From Aurantiacibacter rhizosphaerae (lineage in GTDB: Bacteria; Pseudomonadota; Alphaproteobacteria; Sphingomonadales; Sphingomonadaceae): a DNA stretch of 64,000 bases. How positions within the stretch are numbered: the first letter of the stretch is position 1; every line of letters starts with the position of its first letter. A model generated the notes under the pieces. The model was not told the DNA's origin and did not search any database. It saw nothing but the letters and a program-made list of their open reading frames with translations. The position numbers and the translations under genes were made by a program. Below are positions 53,868-64,000 of this stretch, in pieces. The DNA lies in assembly GCF_009807005.1 (NCBI RefSeq), contig NZ_WUBR01000002.1, forward strand, positions 558,001 through 622,000, given 5' to 3'.

Positions 53868-55334
53868 TCAGACCACTTGCGGTCGATGTGTGTACGTGGC
53901 CTTGCTCACCAACCAGATGGCAAGCCAGGCAGCGATAAAGCCGGGAATGATCTCGTAAATACCCTCTCCGCCAAGGAACTGCGAATTCCAGCCGAGCGAA
54001 ATCCACGCAATAACGACAATCGCGCCAGTGATAAGGCCTGCCACGGCACCAGCGCCCGTCATGCGCTTCCATGTCAGCGACAGGACTATCAGCGGGCCGA
54101 ACGCCGCACCAAAGCCAGCCCAGGCATTGGCCACAAGTGCCAGCACTCCGCTTTCAGGATCGCTGGCGATGATGATGGCCGCGATGGCCACCAGCGCGGT
54201 GCTGATGCGGCCCACGGTCACGGCTTCCTTTTCGCTCGCTTCCTTGCGCAGGAACAGGCGATAGAAATCCTCGGTCAAGGAGCTGGAACTTACCAGCAAT
54301 TGCGAGGAAATCGTGCTCATGATCGCGGCCAGCAGCGCCGCCAGCAGGAAGCCGGTGACAAAGGGATGAAACAGCGTGTTGGCGAGCAGGATGAAAATCG
54401 TTTCCGAATTCTCCAGCACAAGCCCGTTCATTTCCACATGCGCCCGCCCGGCAAGGCCCACGCCCAGCGCGCCGATCAAGGCAACCAGCATCCAGGCAAG
54501 GCCAATGTTGCGCGCGGCTCTCACGCCGCCCTCCCGAATAGCCATGAAGCGCACGATGATGTGCGGCTGACCGAAATAACCAAGGCCCCATGCAATCGCG
54601 GAGAGGAAGCCGATCGTCGTCAAACCGCCGAACAGGCTGAGGAAACTAGGATCGACTGCGCGCAGCGCATCGCCCGTTGCGGCCCAGCCATCGCCGAACA
54701 ATACCACCAGCGGCATCACCACCAGCGCCACCACCATGATGCAGCCCTGCACGAAATCGGTCAGGCTGACGGCCAGGAAGCCGCCAACCATGGTGTATGC
54801 CAGCACCACCAGCGCCGTTAGCAAGACCCCGGCCATATAGGGGCTGAAGCCCATTACCGGCTGCGCAATAAAGGTGCTTTCAAACAGCAGGCCGCCGCCC
54901 ACCAGCCCTGCTGCGGAATACACGGCGAAGAATATCACGATGATGATCGCGGAGATCACGCGCAGTGCGATGGCATTATCCGGGAAGCGGTTGGCCAGGA
55001 ATTCCGGGATCGTCAGGGCATTGCCGTATTCCACCGTCTGCTGGCGCAAGCGTGGGGCGACGATGAACCAGTTGGCCACGGCCCCTGCGAAAAGGCCAAT
55101 GCCGATCCACGCTTCAACCAGGCCGGCAAGGAACAACGCACCGGGCAATCCCAACAACAGCCAGCCAGACATGTCCGAGGCACCTGCTGACAGGGCAGCC
55201 ACCGCGGGCGGCAGATTGCGCCCCCCAAGCAAATAACCTTCGCTGTCTTCTGTAGACCGCTTCCAGGCGTAGACTCCGATGCCAAGCATCAGGATGAAAT
55301 AAAGGGCGAGAGCAATCAGTGTGGGTGTCTGCAT
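53868..55334 (-). CDS. putP: sodium/proline symporter (SSS family)
   Basis: 488 residues from ATG 55334 (MQTPTLIALALYFILMLGIG), with about 13 membrane helices. The SSS-family pattern includes YLLGGRNLPPAVAALSAGASDMSGWLLLGLPGALF near the N terminus and GFGAAFGPLIVLSLTWKRMT later, both matching PutP. It would import proline with sodium. The open frame extends 27 codons further upstream without similarity. It is divergent from the Kef-type antiporter gene. Confidence 0.92.
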   Translation of the reverse strand: MQTPTLIALALYFILMLGIGVYAWKRSTEDSEGYLLGGRNLPPAVAALSAGASDMSGWLLLGLPGALFLAGLVEAWIGIGLFAGAVANWFIVAPRLRQQTVEYGNALTIPEFLANRFPDNAIALRVISAIIIVIFFAVYSAAGLVGGGLLFESTFIAQPVMGFSPYMAGVLLTALVVLAYTMVGGFLAVSLTDFVQGCIMVVALVVMPLVVLFGDGWAATGDALRAVDPSFLSLFGGLTTIGFLSAIAWGLGYFGQPHIIVRFMAIREGGVRAARNIGLAWMLVALIGALGVGLAGRAHVEMNGLVLENSETIFILLANTLFHPFVTGFLLAALLAAIMSTISSQLLVSSSSLTEDFYRLFLRKEASEKEAVTVGRISTALVAIAAIIIASDPESGVLALVANAWAGFGAAFGPLIVLSLTWKRMTGAGAVAGLITGAIVVIAWISLGWNSQFLGGEGIYEIIPGFIAAWLAIWLVSKATYTHRPQVV

Positions 55335-55428
55335 GGCGCCATGCATACAGTCCGTGGCGCGCATGTCACCAGTGGCGGGAAACTCGCCATTCCATGTCAA
55401 ACATTCGCGCTGCAACGCAATATACCGG

Positions 55429-55457
55429 TTGTGAAAGGTCTTGCGATCTTGGATAAT
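55429..55457 (+). promoter_or_regulatory. predicted promoter of the Kef-type antiporter
   Basis: TTGTGA (55429-55434) and GATAAT (55452-55457) are separated by 17 bases. The first ATG lies eight bases after the -10, so the transcript should start at or next to it. Confidence 0.55.
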
Positions 55458-55465
55458 GACCCGCG

Positions 55466-57232
55466 ATGCACGGTGCCGAAGCCATTTCTCCGATTATGAA
55501 GGACGCGCTCGTCATTCTGGGCGCGGCTGGAATCGTGATTCCGCTGTTCGCCCGCTTCCGCGTAACGCCGATTATCGGCTTTATCCTGATCGGCCTGCTT
55601 GTGGGGCCTTATGGCCTTGGCCGCATGGTGCCCAATTACGACTGGCTCTCTTACGTCACGATCACGGATCAGGAGCGGCTGGAGCCTTTTGCCGAGTTCG
55701 GCATCATCCTGCTGTTGTTCGCCATCGGGCTGGAGCTGAGCTTCAACCGATTGTGGCAGCTGCGTAAGCTGGTTTTCGGGCTCGGCGCGCTGGAGCTGCT
55801 GGTGATCGGATCGCTACTGGCGGCAATCCTTTCGATGATGGGGCAATACTGGACGGGCGCGATGGCGCTGGGCCTTGCGCTCGCCTTCTCCTCCACCGCG
55901 CTGGTGCTGCCGATTTCCGGCACCAACACGCCAGTGGGCCGCGCGGCGCTGTCGATGCTGTTGTTCGAAGACATCATGATCGTGCCGGTCATCTTCCTGC
56001 TGGGCGCGCTTGCCCCCTTCGCGGCGGAGGAAGGCGCTGTCAGCCTGTTCGAAACCATCTGGCAGGGCCTGCTGGTGGTGTTCGTGATGATGGTTGCAGG
56101 CCGCTTCCTGCTGCCAAAGCTTTTCGCCCAGGCCGCCCGTACCAAAAGCCCGGAGCTTTTCCTTGCTGCCAGCCTGCTGGTGGTGATCGGCGCCAGCCTG
56201 GCGACGGCATTCGTCGGCCTCTCCCCCATCGTCGGCGCGCTGATTGCGGGCCTGCTGATCGCGGAGACGGAGTATCACACCGAAGTCGAAGGCATCATGG
56301 AGCCGTTCAAGGGCCTTGCCCTCGGCATCTTCCTGATCACCGTTGGCATGGGTATCGATCTGGCCACGATCTGGAACAATCTCTGGATGATCCTGGGCGC
56401 GGTGGTGGGCGTGCTGACGTTGAAGGCCGTGGTGACCGGCGTGTTGCTGCGCCTCATGGGCGCCCGGCGCAGCACTGCGACGGAAACCGGCATTCTGATG
56501 GCCAGCCCGTCGGAAACGACACTGATCGTGCTCGCCGCTGCCACCAATGCCCTGCTGGTGCAGCCCGGCACGGCGCAATTCTGGCAGATCGTCACCGCGA
56601 TCGGCCTCACCATCACGCCGCTGCTGGCGCTGCTGGGCCGTTATGTCGCGCGCCGGGTGGAACCCGCCCCCACGCTGGACGAGGTGAACGGCGACAAACA
56701 CACACCGCGCGTGATCATCGTGGGTTTCGGCCGTGTCGGCAGGCTGATCGCGCAGATGCTGGACATGCACGAAAAGCCTTATGTGGCCGTCGATGCCGAT
56801 AGCGACCTGATCGAGCAGGCACGCCGTGATGGATATTATGCGGTATTCGGCAATGCGATGCGATCCGATTCGCTCGATCACCTTGGCATCGATCAGGCGC
56901 CCGCGGTCATCCTGACCATGGACGAACATATCCTGGCGCAGCGGCTGGTGAAAAAGCTGCGCGCCTCTCACCCCGATCTGCCGATCATCGCCCGCGCACG
57001 GGACAGTTTCCACGCGGCAGAGCTTTACCGCAGTGGGGCATCCACCGCCGTGCCGGAAACGCTGGAAAGCTCGCTCCAGCTATCGGAGGCAGTGCTGGTC
57101 GATCTGGGCGTGCCGATGGGGCCGGTGATTGCCTCCATTCACGAGAAGCGAGACGAGTTCCGCGAACAGATCCGCGAAAACGGAGCGCTGGAACACAAGC
57201 CCAAGCTGCGCACGAGTACGGCGAAAAGCTGA
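55466..57232 (+). CDS. Kef-type cation:proton antiporter with TrkA-N domain
   Basis: 588 residues. The membrane part (~1-390) has about 12 helices with the CPA2 features FARFRVTPIIGFILIGLLVGPYG, LLLFAIGLELSF, FSSTALVLPI and LFEDIMIVPVIFLLGALAP. A cytoplasmic TrkA-N domain follows (VIIVGFGRVGRLIAQMLD, ~415-540) and binds NAD or another nucleotide. It resembles YbaL/KefB and would move potassium or sodium against protons. ATG 55466 lies at the predicted transcription start, so the mRNA may be leaderless; no ribosome-binding site precedes it. Confidence 0.9.
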   Translation: MHGAEAISPIMKDALVILGAAGIVIPLFARFRVTPIIGFILIGLLVGPYGLGRMVPNYDWLSYVTITDQERLEPFAEFGIILLLFAIGLELSFNRLWQLRKLVFGLGALELLVIGSLLAAILSMMGQYWTGAMALGLALAFSSTALVLPISGTNTPVGRAALSMLLFEDIMIVPVIFLLGALAPFAAEEGAVSLFETIWQGLLVVFVMMVAGRFLLPKLFAQAARTKSPELFLAASLLVVIGASLATAFVGLSPIVGALIAGLLIAETEYHTEVEGIMEPFKGLALGIFLITVGMGIDLATIWNNLWMILGAVVGVLTLKAVVTGVLLRLMGARRSTATETGILMASPSETTLIVLAAATNALLVQPGTAQFWQIVTAIGLTITPLLALLGRYVARRVEPAPTLDEVNGDKHTPRVIIVGFGRVGRLIAQMLDMHEKPYVAVDADSDLIEQARRDGYYAVFGNAMRSDSLDHLGIDQAPAVILTMDEHILAQRLVKKLRASHPDLPIIARARDSFHAAELYRSGASTAVPETLESSLQLSEAVLVDLGVPMGPVIASIHEKRDEFREQIRENGALEHKPKLRTSTAKS

Positions 57233-57286
57233 TAATTCTCGGACATTCAGCGGGTTTGATGCGTTGATGGGGAAAGGAGAGTACCT

Positions 57287-57454
57287 ATGAGCGGACAAAA
57301 AGACCCCACCAAGCCGATTTCCAATGACGAGAAGTTCAAGCCAAAGAACGTCGCCGCAGATGACGAGCATGGCCGCGCCACCCGAAATATGACGGATGTA
57401 CCGCGCGGCAGCGAAGGCGACCGACGTCGCGCTTCGCAAAACCGCGTCGGCTGA
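57287..57454 (+). CDS. 55-residue hydrophilic protein
   Basis: Reads MSGQKDPTKPISNDEKFKPK and ends RRRASQNRVG. It is rich in Lys, Arg, Asp, Glu and Asn, without hydrophobic segments, and is likely disordered. A strong AAGGAGAG site seven bases before the ATG supports translation. I do not recognise a family; small proteins of this composition in Sphingomonadales include stress-associated ones, but that is only analogy. It ends three bases before the alaS stop on the other strand. Confidence 0.7.
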   Translation: MSGQKDPTKPISNDEKFKPKNVAADDEHGRATRNMTDVPRGSEGDRRRASQNRVG

Positions 57455-57457
57455 TTG

Positions 57458-60124
57458 TTAACCGCCCTTGGTCGCCAGTGCTTCGCGCACGGCGGCCAAC
57501 GCATCTTCCGCCTTGTCACCATCGGGCCCGCCACCTTGGGCCATATCCGGGCGACCACCGCCACCCTTGCCGCCCAATGCTGCAACACCGGCCCGCACCA
57601 GGTCAACAGCACTTATGGTGCCTGTCAGATCCTCGGTAATCCCCACGGCAAACGCCGCCTTGCCATCATTAACGGCACAGATCGCTGCCACGCCGGAGCT
57701 CATGCGGTTCTTCGCTTCATCCAGCAGTCCGCGCAGTTCCTTGGGATCCATGCCATTAAGCACCTCGCCGGAGAATTTCACACCGGCGATGTCTTCGTCT
57801 GCCGCCGCAGCAGCACCAGACCCGCCGCCCAGCGCCAGTTGCTTGCGCGCCTCGGCCAGTTCGCGCTCCAGGCTCTTGCGCTCATCGACCAGTGCAGCGA
57901 CGCGTGCCTCGACTTCGTCCGGGGCGGTTTTCAATGTTGCTGCAACGGATTTCAGAGCTTCCTCACGCCTCACAATCCATTGCCGCGCAGCCTCGCCGGT
58001 CAGCGCTTCTATGCGCCGCACGCCGGAGGACACCGCGCTTTCCGATATGATCCGCAGCAGGCCGATATCGCCCGTGGCATTCACATGCGTTCCGCCGCAC
58101 AATTCAACCGAGTAGCTCCGGCCTGAACCGCCAACATCGCTGCGGCCGATGGAAAGCACGCGAACTTCATCGCCGTATTTCTCTCCAAACAGCGCCATCG
58201 CGCCAGCCTCGATAGCATCGTCGGGGCTCATCAGTTGCGTACGCACATCTTCATTGGCGCGGATCTCTCCATTCACCTCAGCCTCTATCGCCGCGATCTC
58301 AGCTGCGGTGATCGGCTTTGGATGAGAGAAATCGAAGCGGAAGCGATCCTCTGCCACCAGCGATCCCTTCTGCGTCACATGGTCTCCCAGATGATTGCGC
58401 AGGGCCGCATGCAAAAGGTGCGTGGCAGAGTGGTTGGCGCGGATCTTGTCGCGTCGCTCTGCATCGATAGCCATGTGCACGGTGTCACCCACGGAAATAG
58501 CACCGGCCTTCACCTTGCCATGGTGGGCATGCAGGCGCCCCAGCGGTTTTGACGTATCGGTGACTTCTATCTCCAGGCCATCCTCATCGGAGATGATGCC
58601 TGCATCGCCGCTCTGGCCGCCGCTTTCACCGTAGAACGGCGTCTGGTTGGTCAGCACCAGCACATCCTGCCCGCTTTCCGCGCGCGTCACCTCTTCACCA
58701 TCGATGATCAGCGCAACCACGCGGCCTTCGCCTTCGGTGGAGGAATAGCCAGTGAATTCCGTGGCACCCTCGCGCTCGGCAATATCGAACCAATGTTCGC
58801 TATCCGCCGCCGCGCCGGAGCCTTTCCACGCTGCACGCGCCGCCGCCTTCTGCCGGGCCATCGCTGCATCAAAGCCTTCGCGATCCACGCCCACACCGCG
58901 CGCGCGCAATGCGTCCTCGGTCAGATCGTAGGGGAAGCCATAGGTATCGTAGAGCTTGAAGGCAGTTTCGCCCTGCAGGCTATCGCCCTCGCCCAGCGAT
59001 CTGGTTTCCTCATCAAGCAGCCGAAGCCCTTTCTCCAGGGTCTGGCGAAAGCGGCTTTCTTCCCGCTCCAGCACCTCGGTGATCAGCGCCTGCGCACGGC
59101 CCAGATCGGGATAGGCCTGGCCCATTTCGCCTACCAGCGTCGGTACGAGGCGATGCATCAGGGGCTTATCGGAACCTAGCAGATGGGCATGGCGCATGGC
59201 GCGGCGCATGATGCGGCGCAGCACATAGCCGCGCCCTTCGTTTGACGGCAGAACACCGTCCGCGATCAAAAAGCTGGTGGACCGCAGATGGTCCGCAATC
59301 ACGCGATGACTGGCAAGAGCATCGCCCTCTGCCCTGGCGCCGGATTGTTCTTCGCTTGCGGCGATAATGGTCTTGAACGTGTCTGTTTCGAACACGTTGT
59401 GCACGCCTTGCAGCACGGTGGAAATCCGCTCCAGCCCCATGCCGGTGTCGATGCTGGGGCGAGGGAGATTGCCGGTGATTTCGTCCGCTTCCTGCAGGTG
59501 TTGCATGAACACCAGGTTCCAGATCTCTACGAAACGATCGCCATCCTCGTCGGGCGATCCTGGCGGGCCGCCCGCGACGGCCGGCCCGTGATCCCAGAAA
59601 ATCTCAGAGCATGGTCCGCATGGGCCGTCAGACCCCATCGCCCAGAAATTGTCCTTCGTGGGGATGCGAATGATCCGGTCATCCGGCAGGCCAGCGATCC
59701 GTTTCCACAGGTCAAACGCCTCGTCATCCGTGTGATATACGGTGACCAGCAGGCGATCGGCGTCAAGGCTCAGTTCCTTGGTGACCATGGTCCACGCAAG
59801 TTCAATCGCGCGTTCCTTGAAGTAATCGCCAAAGCTGAAATTGCCGAGCATTTCAAAGAAGGTCAGGTGGCGCGCGGTATATCCGACATTGTCGAGATCA
59901 TTATGCTTGCCGCCTGCGCGCACACATTTCTGGCTGCTGGTGGCGCGCGGAGCCGGCGCTGCCTCGACACCGGTGAACACGTTTTTGAACGGCACCATGC
60001 CCGCATTGACGAACATCAGTGAGGGATCGTTATACGGCACAAGCGGCGCGGACGGGACGATCTTGTGGTCCTTGTCCGCGAAGAATTCCAGGAATGTGCG
60101 GCGAATTTCGTTGGTCGTTGTCAT
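57458..60124 (-). CDS. alaS: alanine-tRNA ligase
   Basis: 888 residues. The N-terminal class II core starts [30 protein letters not shown]. The editing domain has [13 protein letters not shown] (HxxxH) and the zinc site [15 protein letters not shown]. The C-terminal C-Ala domain ends in [16 protein letters not shown]. It charges tRNA-Ala and clears Ser- and Gly-tRNA-Ala. Confidence 0.97.
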   Translation of the reverse strand: MTTTNEIRRTFLEFFADKDHKIVPSAPLVPYNDPSLMFVNAGMVPFKNVFTGVEAAPAPRATSSQKCVRAGGKHNDLDNVGYTARHLTFFEMLGNFSFGDYFKERAIELAWTMVTKELSLDADRLLVTVYHTDDEAFDLWKRIAGLPDDRIIRIPTKDNFWAMGSDGPCGPCSEIFWDHGPAVAGGPPGSPDEDGDRFVEIWNLVFMQHLQEADEITGNLPRPSIDTGMGLERISTVLQGVHNVFETDTFKTIIAASEEQSGARAEGDALASHRVIADHLRSTSFLIADGVLPSNEGRGYVLRRIMRRAMRHAHLLGSDKPLMHRLVPTLVGEMGQAYPDLGRAQALITEVLEREESRFRQTLEKGLRLLDEETRSLGEGDSLQGETAFKLYDTYGFPYDLTEDALRARGVGVDREGFDAAMARQKAAARAAWKGSGAAADSEHWFDIAEREGATEFTGYSSTEGEGRVVALIIDGEEVTRAESGQDVLVLTNQTPFYGESGGQSGDAGIISDEDGLEIEVTDTSKPLGRLHAHHGKVKAGAISVGDTVHMAIDAERRDKIRANHSATHLLHAALRNHLGDHVTQKGSLVAEDRFRFDFSHPKPITAAEIAAIEAEVNGEIRANEDVRTQLMSPDDAIEAGAMALFGEKYGDEVRVLSIGRSDVGGSGRSYSVELCGGTHVNATGDIGLLRIISESAVSSGVRRIEALTGEAARQWIVRREEALKSVAATLKTAPDEVEARVAALVDERKSLERELAEARKQLALGGGSGAAAAADEDIAGVKFSGEVLNGMDPKELRGLLDEAKNRMSSGVAAICAVNDGKAAFAVGITEDLTGTISAVDLVRAGVAALGGKGGGGRPDMAQGGGPDGDKAEDALAAVREALATKGG

Positions 60125-60172
60125 GTGGGCGAATTAGGGAGCAAATCGCCCTCCGGCAAGCCGCGTTGCGAA

Positions 60173-61000
60173 CTAACCTGCCTTCCTGGCGGAAACAATC
60201 CAGGCCGCTGCGGGCAGCGCGACGATACCTTCGTAACAATTGCGCTCACAAACCGCGCGAACGCGGGCGAAGAACCGGTCCCGTGCCGCTGTATCCATTT
60301 CCGCTGCCAGGCGCGCTGCGGGCCCGATCAGCGAGAAATATTCAACCGCATCATCAACCGGATTTTCGCCTGCACCGGCGATCATGGGAAAGTCCAGCTT
60401 CTCGAACTCCACATTCTCCCAGCCGGCAGAGCGCAGGATGGAAACCACCCAGTCAACCTCGGCAAAGGCAAAGGGCCCTGGTCCGGTGGGGTCTGGCGGT
60501 GGCGGGGCCTGTGGCAATTGGCGGATGATCTGCGTGAAGAACGGGTTTTGCGAAACCTCTCGAAAGCAGGAAAACAACAGGTTCGCATGCGGCTGACTCT
60601 GCTGTGCGAGGTTGGTGAAGGCGGCTGTGGGATCGGCGAAGAACATCACCCCGTGGCGCGAAATCAGTGCATTGGGCGCGGCATCATCAGGGCTTTGCCA
60701 TTGCGCGGCATCTGCGTTCACGAACTCAACGTTGGCGAGATGGCTGCCGCGATCCTGTGCGACGGCGATGAGCTGCGGCGAAACATCAACGCCGGTGATG
60801 GAGACCGCTGGCCGGCCTCGCGCCATGGCCAGCGAGAGCTCGCCAGCGCCGCAGCCGATATCCAGCACTTGGGAGAAATCGATATCGCGGGTTCGCTGCA
60901 AAAGGCGTTCGGTAAGCTGCGTGAAACTGCGATCCGTCCGTCGCCATTGCGCGGCCCAAGTTTCACCGCTGCGCCCCTGCCACTCGTTCGTGTCTACCAA
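60173..61000 (-). CDS. SAM-dependent class I methyltransferase
   Basis: 275 residues. Motif I is VLDIGCGAGELSLAMARG, then SITGVDVSPQLIAVA and the post-motif FVNADAAQW. The N-terminal WQGRSGETWAAQWRRTDRSF and the C-terminal WIVSARKAG resemble small-molecule methyltransferases of the UbiE/Methyltransf_11 group. The substrate is unknown. It lies between recA and alaS on the same strand, with a 210-base gap to recA. Confidence 0.85.
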   Translation of the reverse strand: MVDTNEWQGRSGETWAAQWRRTDRSFTQLTERLLQRTRDIDFSQVLDIGCGAGELSLAMARGRPAVSITGVDVSPQLIAVAQDRGSHLANVEFVNADAAQWQSPDDAAPNALISRHGVMFFADPTAAFTNLAQQSQPHANLLFSCFREVSQNPFFTQIIRQLPQAPPPPDPTGPGPFAFAEVDWVVSILRSAGWENVEFEKLDFPMIAGAGENPVDDAVEYFSLIGPAARLAAEMDTAARDRFFARVRAVCERNCYEGIVALPAAAWIVSARKAG

Positions 61001-61074
61001 ATCCTGTCTCCCCCAAAGTTACGGTGGAGACTAACGCTCTGTCAGGCAAGTCACAATTGGGCCGATGCGAAGAA

Positions 61075-61109
61075 GCCGGCGGCGGTGGACAAGTCCACCT
61101 GGCGCCGGC
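61075..61109 (-). terminator. bipartite hairpin downstream of recA, probable terminator
   Basis: GGTGGAC-TT-GTCCACC forms an inner 7-bp stem, enclosed after a small internal loop by GCCGGC/GCCGGC. On the minus strand it is followed by TTCTTCG, a poor T tract, about 100 bases after the recA stop. Confidence 0.5.
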
Positions 61110-61210
61110 TCCGCTTTCGCAAGACCTGGGGTGACCGGTGATCCACTGCTAATGTGGAACACATGGAACACTGTCCTGGAGAGAAACTTCTCCAACGGCC
61201 TTCTTGAGGA

Positions 61211-62278
<1,068 letters not shown>

Positions 62279-62331
62279 GACATGGCCTCCGTCAGTTCGC
62301 TAGGGTCGTGTTCAACTCTTCAACGGATGTA

Positions 62332-62369
62332 TTTGTACGCACTTTGTTCCATAAGAACAAGAGTGGAAC
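62332..62369 (-). promoter_or_regulatory. recA promoter with LexA (SOS) box
   Basis: On the plus strand GAACAAGAGTGGAAC (62355-62369) is an exact GAAC-N7-GAAC LexA operator. On the minus strand the -35 TTGTTC (62355-62360) lies inside it, and the -10 TACAAA (62332-62337) follows after 17 bases, so bound LexA would block RNA polymerase. Confidence 0.85.
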
Positions 62370-62402
62370 AGAATTTTTTGTTGGAGGCTTGCTGAAGATT
62401 TC

Positions 62403-62420
62403 AGGAAACCGCCGTTTCCT
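62403..62420 (-). terminator. hairpin after the DUF4139 gene, possible terminator
   Basis: AGGAAAC-CGCC-GTTTCCT is a perfect 7-bp stem 15 bases beyond the stop of the DUF4139 gene. No clear T tract follows on the minus strand, so termination is uncertain. Confidence 0.3.
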
Positions 62421-62434
62421 GCCGAAAACAAGAG

Positions 62435-64000
62435 TTAATCAGTAACTTCGCCGACCTTCCAGCTGACCGTGCGCGTTCCATTCGCAGGAACATCGACTGA
62501 AATAATTTGCTGGCCGTTCCGCAGCCGCTTTCGCAAATCGCTGAAACGCCACTGGCCGGGCGAGCCGAGTTGCACCCGCACGGTTACCGGATGCGGATTG
62601 GCATTGGTGAGCGTGATGTGCGTGTCCATCCACCGCCTATTGGACCCGCGCGGGTCCTGATCGCCTACGAAGTTGCAACGCGCGAACACCTGGGACGATT
62701 CGCCCAGTGCCAGTTCCACATCCTGCCCCTTCGCATAATCACGCAGGTTCTCCTCCGCCACCAGCAGCTCCCCGCGCGGACCGCGTTCGAATATGGAGAC
62801 CGTGCCGGAAGGCAGGGCAGCGCCAAGGCCGTGATCCTTGTCATTCACCGTTTCCAGTACCATTCGCGCAGGCGATATCCTGTCATCCCAGTTCCACGGA
62901 GTGCAGTCGGCCTCGTAAACAAGTTCCCCCTCCACGCCCTGTTCACGCAGGAAGGCGACTTGTTTCAGCCCCTTGGCATTCACATCCACCGGCACCGGCA
63001 CGCGGTATAGCTTGAGATCGCCGAGATCTTCCTCACCGGCCATCACGGCAACCGGCGCCGACAATTCCTGCCTGCGCATCGCCGTTACCACGATCGCGCC
63101 GTCTTCCATCATCGCGGCCGGCGGTGGCGGCGGTGGTGGAGGAGGCGGCGGCGGATAGTTGAGAGGCGTCCCTTTGGCCGTGCTGCCGATGGGATAGCAG
63201 GTAAGACGCAGCGGAGCCGCGACTGGCGGATCGGACAGGCCCTGCAAGTCGCTCGTCACGTTCAGCGTGCCAGCCACCGCCATCAATTCTGCATTTTCGA
63301 AACTTTGGCCATTGTCGTTCAGGATCGTCAGCCAGCTGGTGAGATCGAAACGCACATCGTCATCATCGCGCCCATCGTGCAGCGTGGCGACATAGCTGGC
63401 TTCCCAGTCGAAGCCCCAGGCGAGGTAGGACAGCGTGACGGTGTAGGTGCCGCCGCTGGCATCGCGCGTGTCGATGGAAAAGATGGGCTGGGCGGAAAGG
63501 CCATCCGGCACATCGTCAAAGGCCAGCCGCTCTGGCAGGCCGGAACAGCGTACCGCTTCGTATCCATCCTGCGTTTGCAGCACCAGTCCGCCATCGGCGC
63601 GGGTGCGGATGATGGCGCTTTCGCTGTTCTCCACCCCACTGCCGGGAAGGGTGCGGGTGATGGTGACGCGGTTGCCGAGCAAGCCGTTCACCAGCGCAGC
63701 CGGGCTGAGCAGATCGGCATTGCGGTTCTTCTCTATTGTGCCGCCGGGAAGCCCGGTGACGATGGCAGAGACGGCTACCATCCCTTCTGCCACCCCTTCG
63801 AAACGGATCCGCGATTCGCCCGGCGGCAAAGTGACCTTGCGCGTTTCGCTGATCATGGCGAAACCCCGCGGCCAGTTGGCGTTCATCGTATCGCCAATGC
63901 CGCGGTTGGGATCGCGATAGACAGTTACGGCAAGCGAATCAGGCTCCGATGCGTCCACAATCGGGCGATCCTGCGCGGCGGCAGGCATGGACAGCGCCAG
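62435..64000 (-). CDS. DUF4139-domain exported protein, 5' end outside window
   Basis: At least 521 codons; the frame is open to the window edge. The last bases read LALSMPAAAQ, which looks like the end of a signal peptide. The C-terminal two thirds match DUF4139: YLAWGFDWEASYVATLHDG, SWLTILNDNGQSFENAELMA, VRVQLGSPGQWRF and PANGTRTVSWKV. Residues 279-290 (counted from the first visible Met) are twelve prolines, followed by IVVTAMRRQE, a stretch like the TonB box of Sphingomonadales receptors. The function of DUF4139 proteins is not established. Confidence 0.85.
   Translation of the reverse strand: MALSMPAAAQDRPIVDASEPDSLAVTVYRDPNRGIGDTMNANWPRGFAMISETRKVTLPPGESRIRFEGVAEGMVAVSAIVTGLPGGTIEKNRNADLLSPAALVNGLLGNRVTITRTLPGSGVENSESAIIRTRADGGLVLQTQDGYEAVRCSGLPERLAFDDVPDGLSAQPIFSIDTRDASGGTYTVTLSYLAWGFDWEASYVATLHDGRDDDDVRFDLTSWLTILNDNGQSFENAELMAVAGTLNVTSDLQGLSDPPVAAPLRLTCYPIGSTAKGTPLNYPPPPPPPPPPPPAAMMEDGAIVVTAMRRQELSAPVAVMAGEEDLGDLKLYRVPVPVDVNAKGLKQVAFLREQGVEGELVYEADCTPWNWDDRISPARMVLETVNDKDHGLGAALPSGTVSIFERGPRGELLVAEENLRDYAKGQDVELALGESSQVFARCNFVGDQDPRGSNRRWMDTHITLTNANPHPVTVRVQLGSPGQWRFSDLRKRLRNGQQIISVDVPANGTRTVSWKVGEVTD

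Noticed and set aside
53326..54821. Plus-strand open frames opposite the UbiH-like and PutP genes
   Set aside because: They are antisense shadows with Arg/Pro/Ser- or His/Gln-rich low-complexity translations and no start signals.
61157..61169. GAAC-N5-GAAC repeat between recA and the methyltransferase gene
   Set aside because: The spacing is five rather than seven bases and it lies downstream of recA, so I do not call a LexA box.

Overview
The window is a 64 kb stretch of a GC-rich alphaproteobacterial chromosome, most likely from the Sphingomonadales and probably an Erythrobacteraceae-type organism. The supporting evidence is the order atpI-B-E-F'-F for the F0 ATP synthase (no F1 genes here), the run trpF-trpB-trpA-accD-folC, LexA boxes of the alphaproteobacterial GAAC-N7-GAAC type, a CpdR-like response regulator, a SapC-family protein and a duplicated b subunit (b and b'). 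Genus-level placement is inference. I see no rRNA, phage, insertion sequence or CRISPR array. Almost everything is housekeeping or core-accessory chromosome.

Layout. 1-4.7 kb: end of aroA, a small membrane protein, cmk, a reverse-strand Mpo1-like gene, rpsA with a strong terminator, and gloB. 4.7-8.1 kb: a reverse-strand NAD(P)-binding protein and the F0 ATP synthase operon. 8.1-8.7 kb: a weak, possibly interrupted small gene. 8.7-12.8 kb: the ydbH-ynbE-ydbL envelope lipid transport operon. 12.8-19.6 kb: radC, a large transglutaminase/TPR protein, purB, a LapA-like protein, pyrF and a membrane-anchored unknown. 19.7-24.9 kb: trpF, trpB, a 61-codon membrane ORF, trpA, accD and folC. 24.9-31.5 kb: an AmpG-like transporter, an RNA pseudouridine synthase, rsmD, a secreted 11-residue-repeat protein and a UvrD/PcrA helicase with a LexA box. 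31.6-38.1 kb: a tiny FlbD-like protein, an RhlE-type helicase, an FAD-linked dehydrogenase, SapC, a candidate small RNA, N-formylglutamate amidohydrolase and CpdR. 38.2 kb: tRNA-Val(GAC).

38.3-49.7 kb is the most distinctive part. A fadD-merR operon diverges from a seven-gene run: thiolase, a fused hydroxyacyl-CoA dehydrogenase/enoyl-CoA hydratase, an acyl-CoA dehydrogenase, a nitronate monooxygenase-like flavoprotein, a type III polyketide synthase, a methyltransferase and an FAD oxidoreductase. The genes overlap or nearly touch, and a perfect 14-bp palindrome lies in the divergent promoter region. This suggests that a MerR-type regulator controls both beta-oxidation and a type III polyketide pathway that uses acyl-CoA.

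49.8-64 kb: icd, a GNAT-nitrilase fusion, a UbiH-like monooxygenase, a PutP-like sodium symporter, a Kef-type antiporter, a 55-residue hydrophilic protein, alaS, a methyltransferase, recA with a LexA box in its promoter, and the 3' part of a DUF4139 gene that runs off the window edge.
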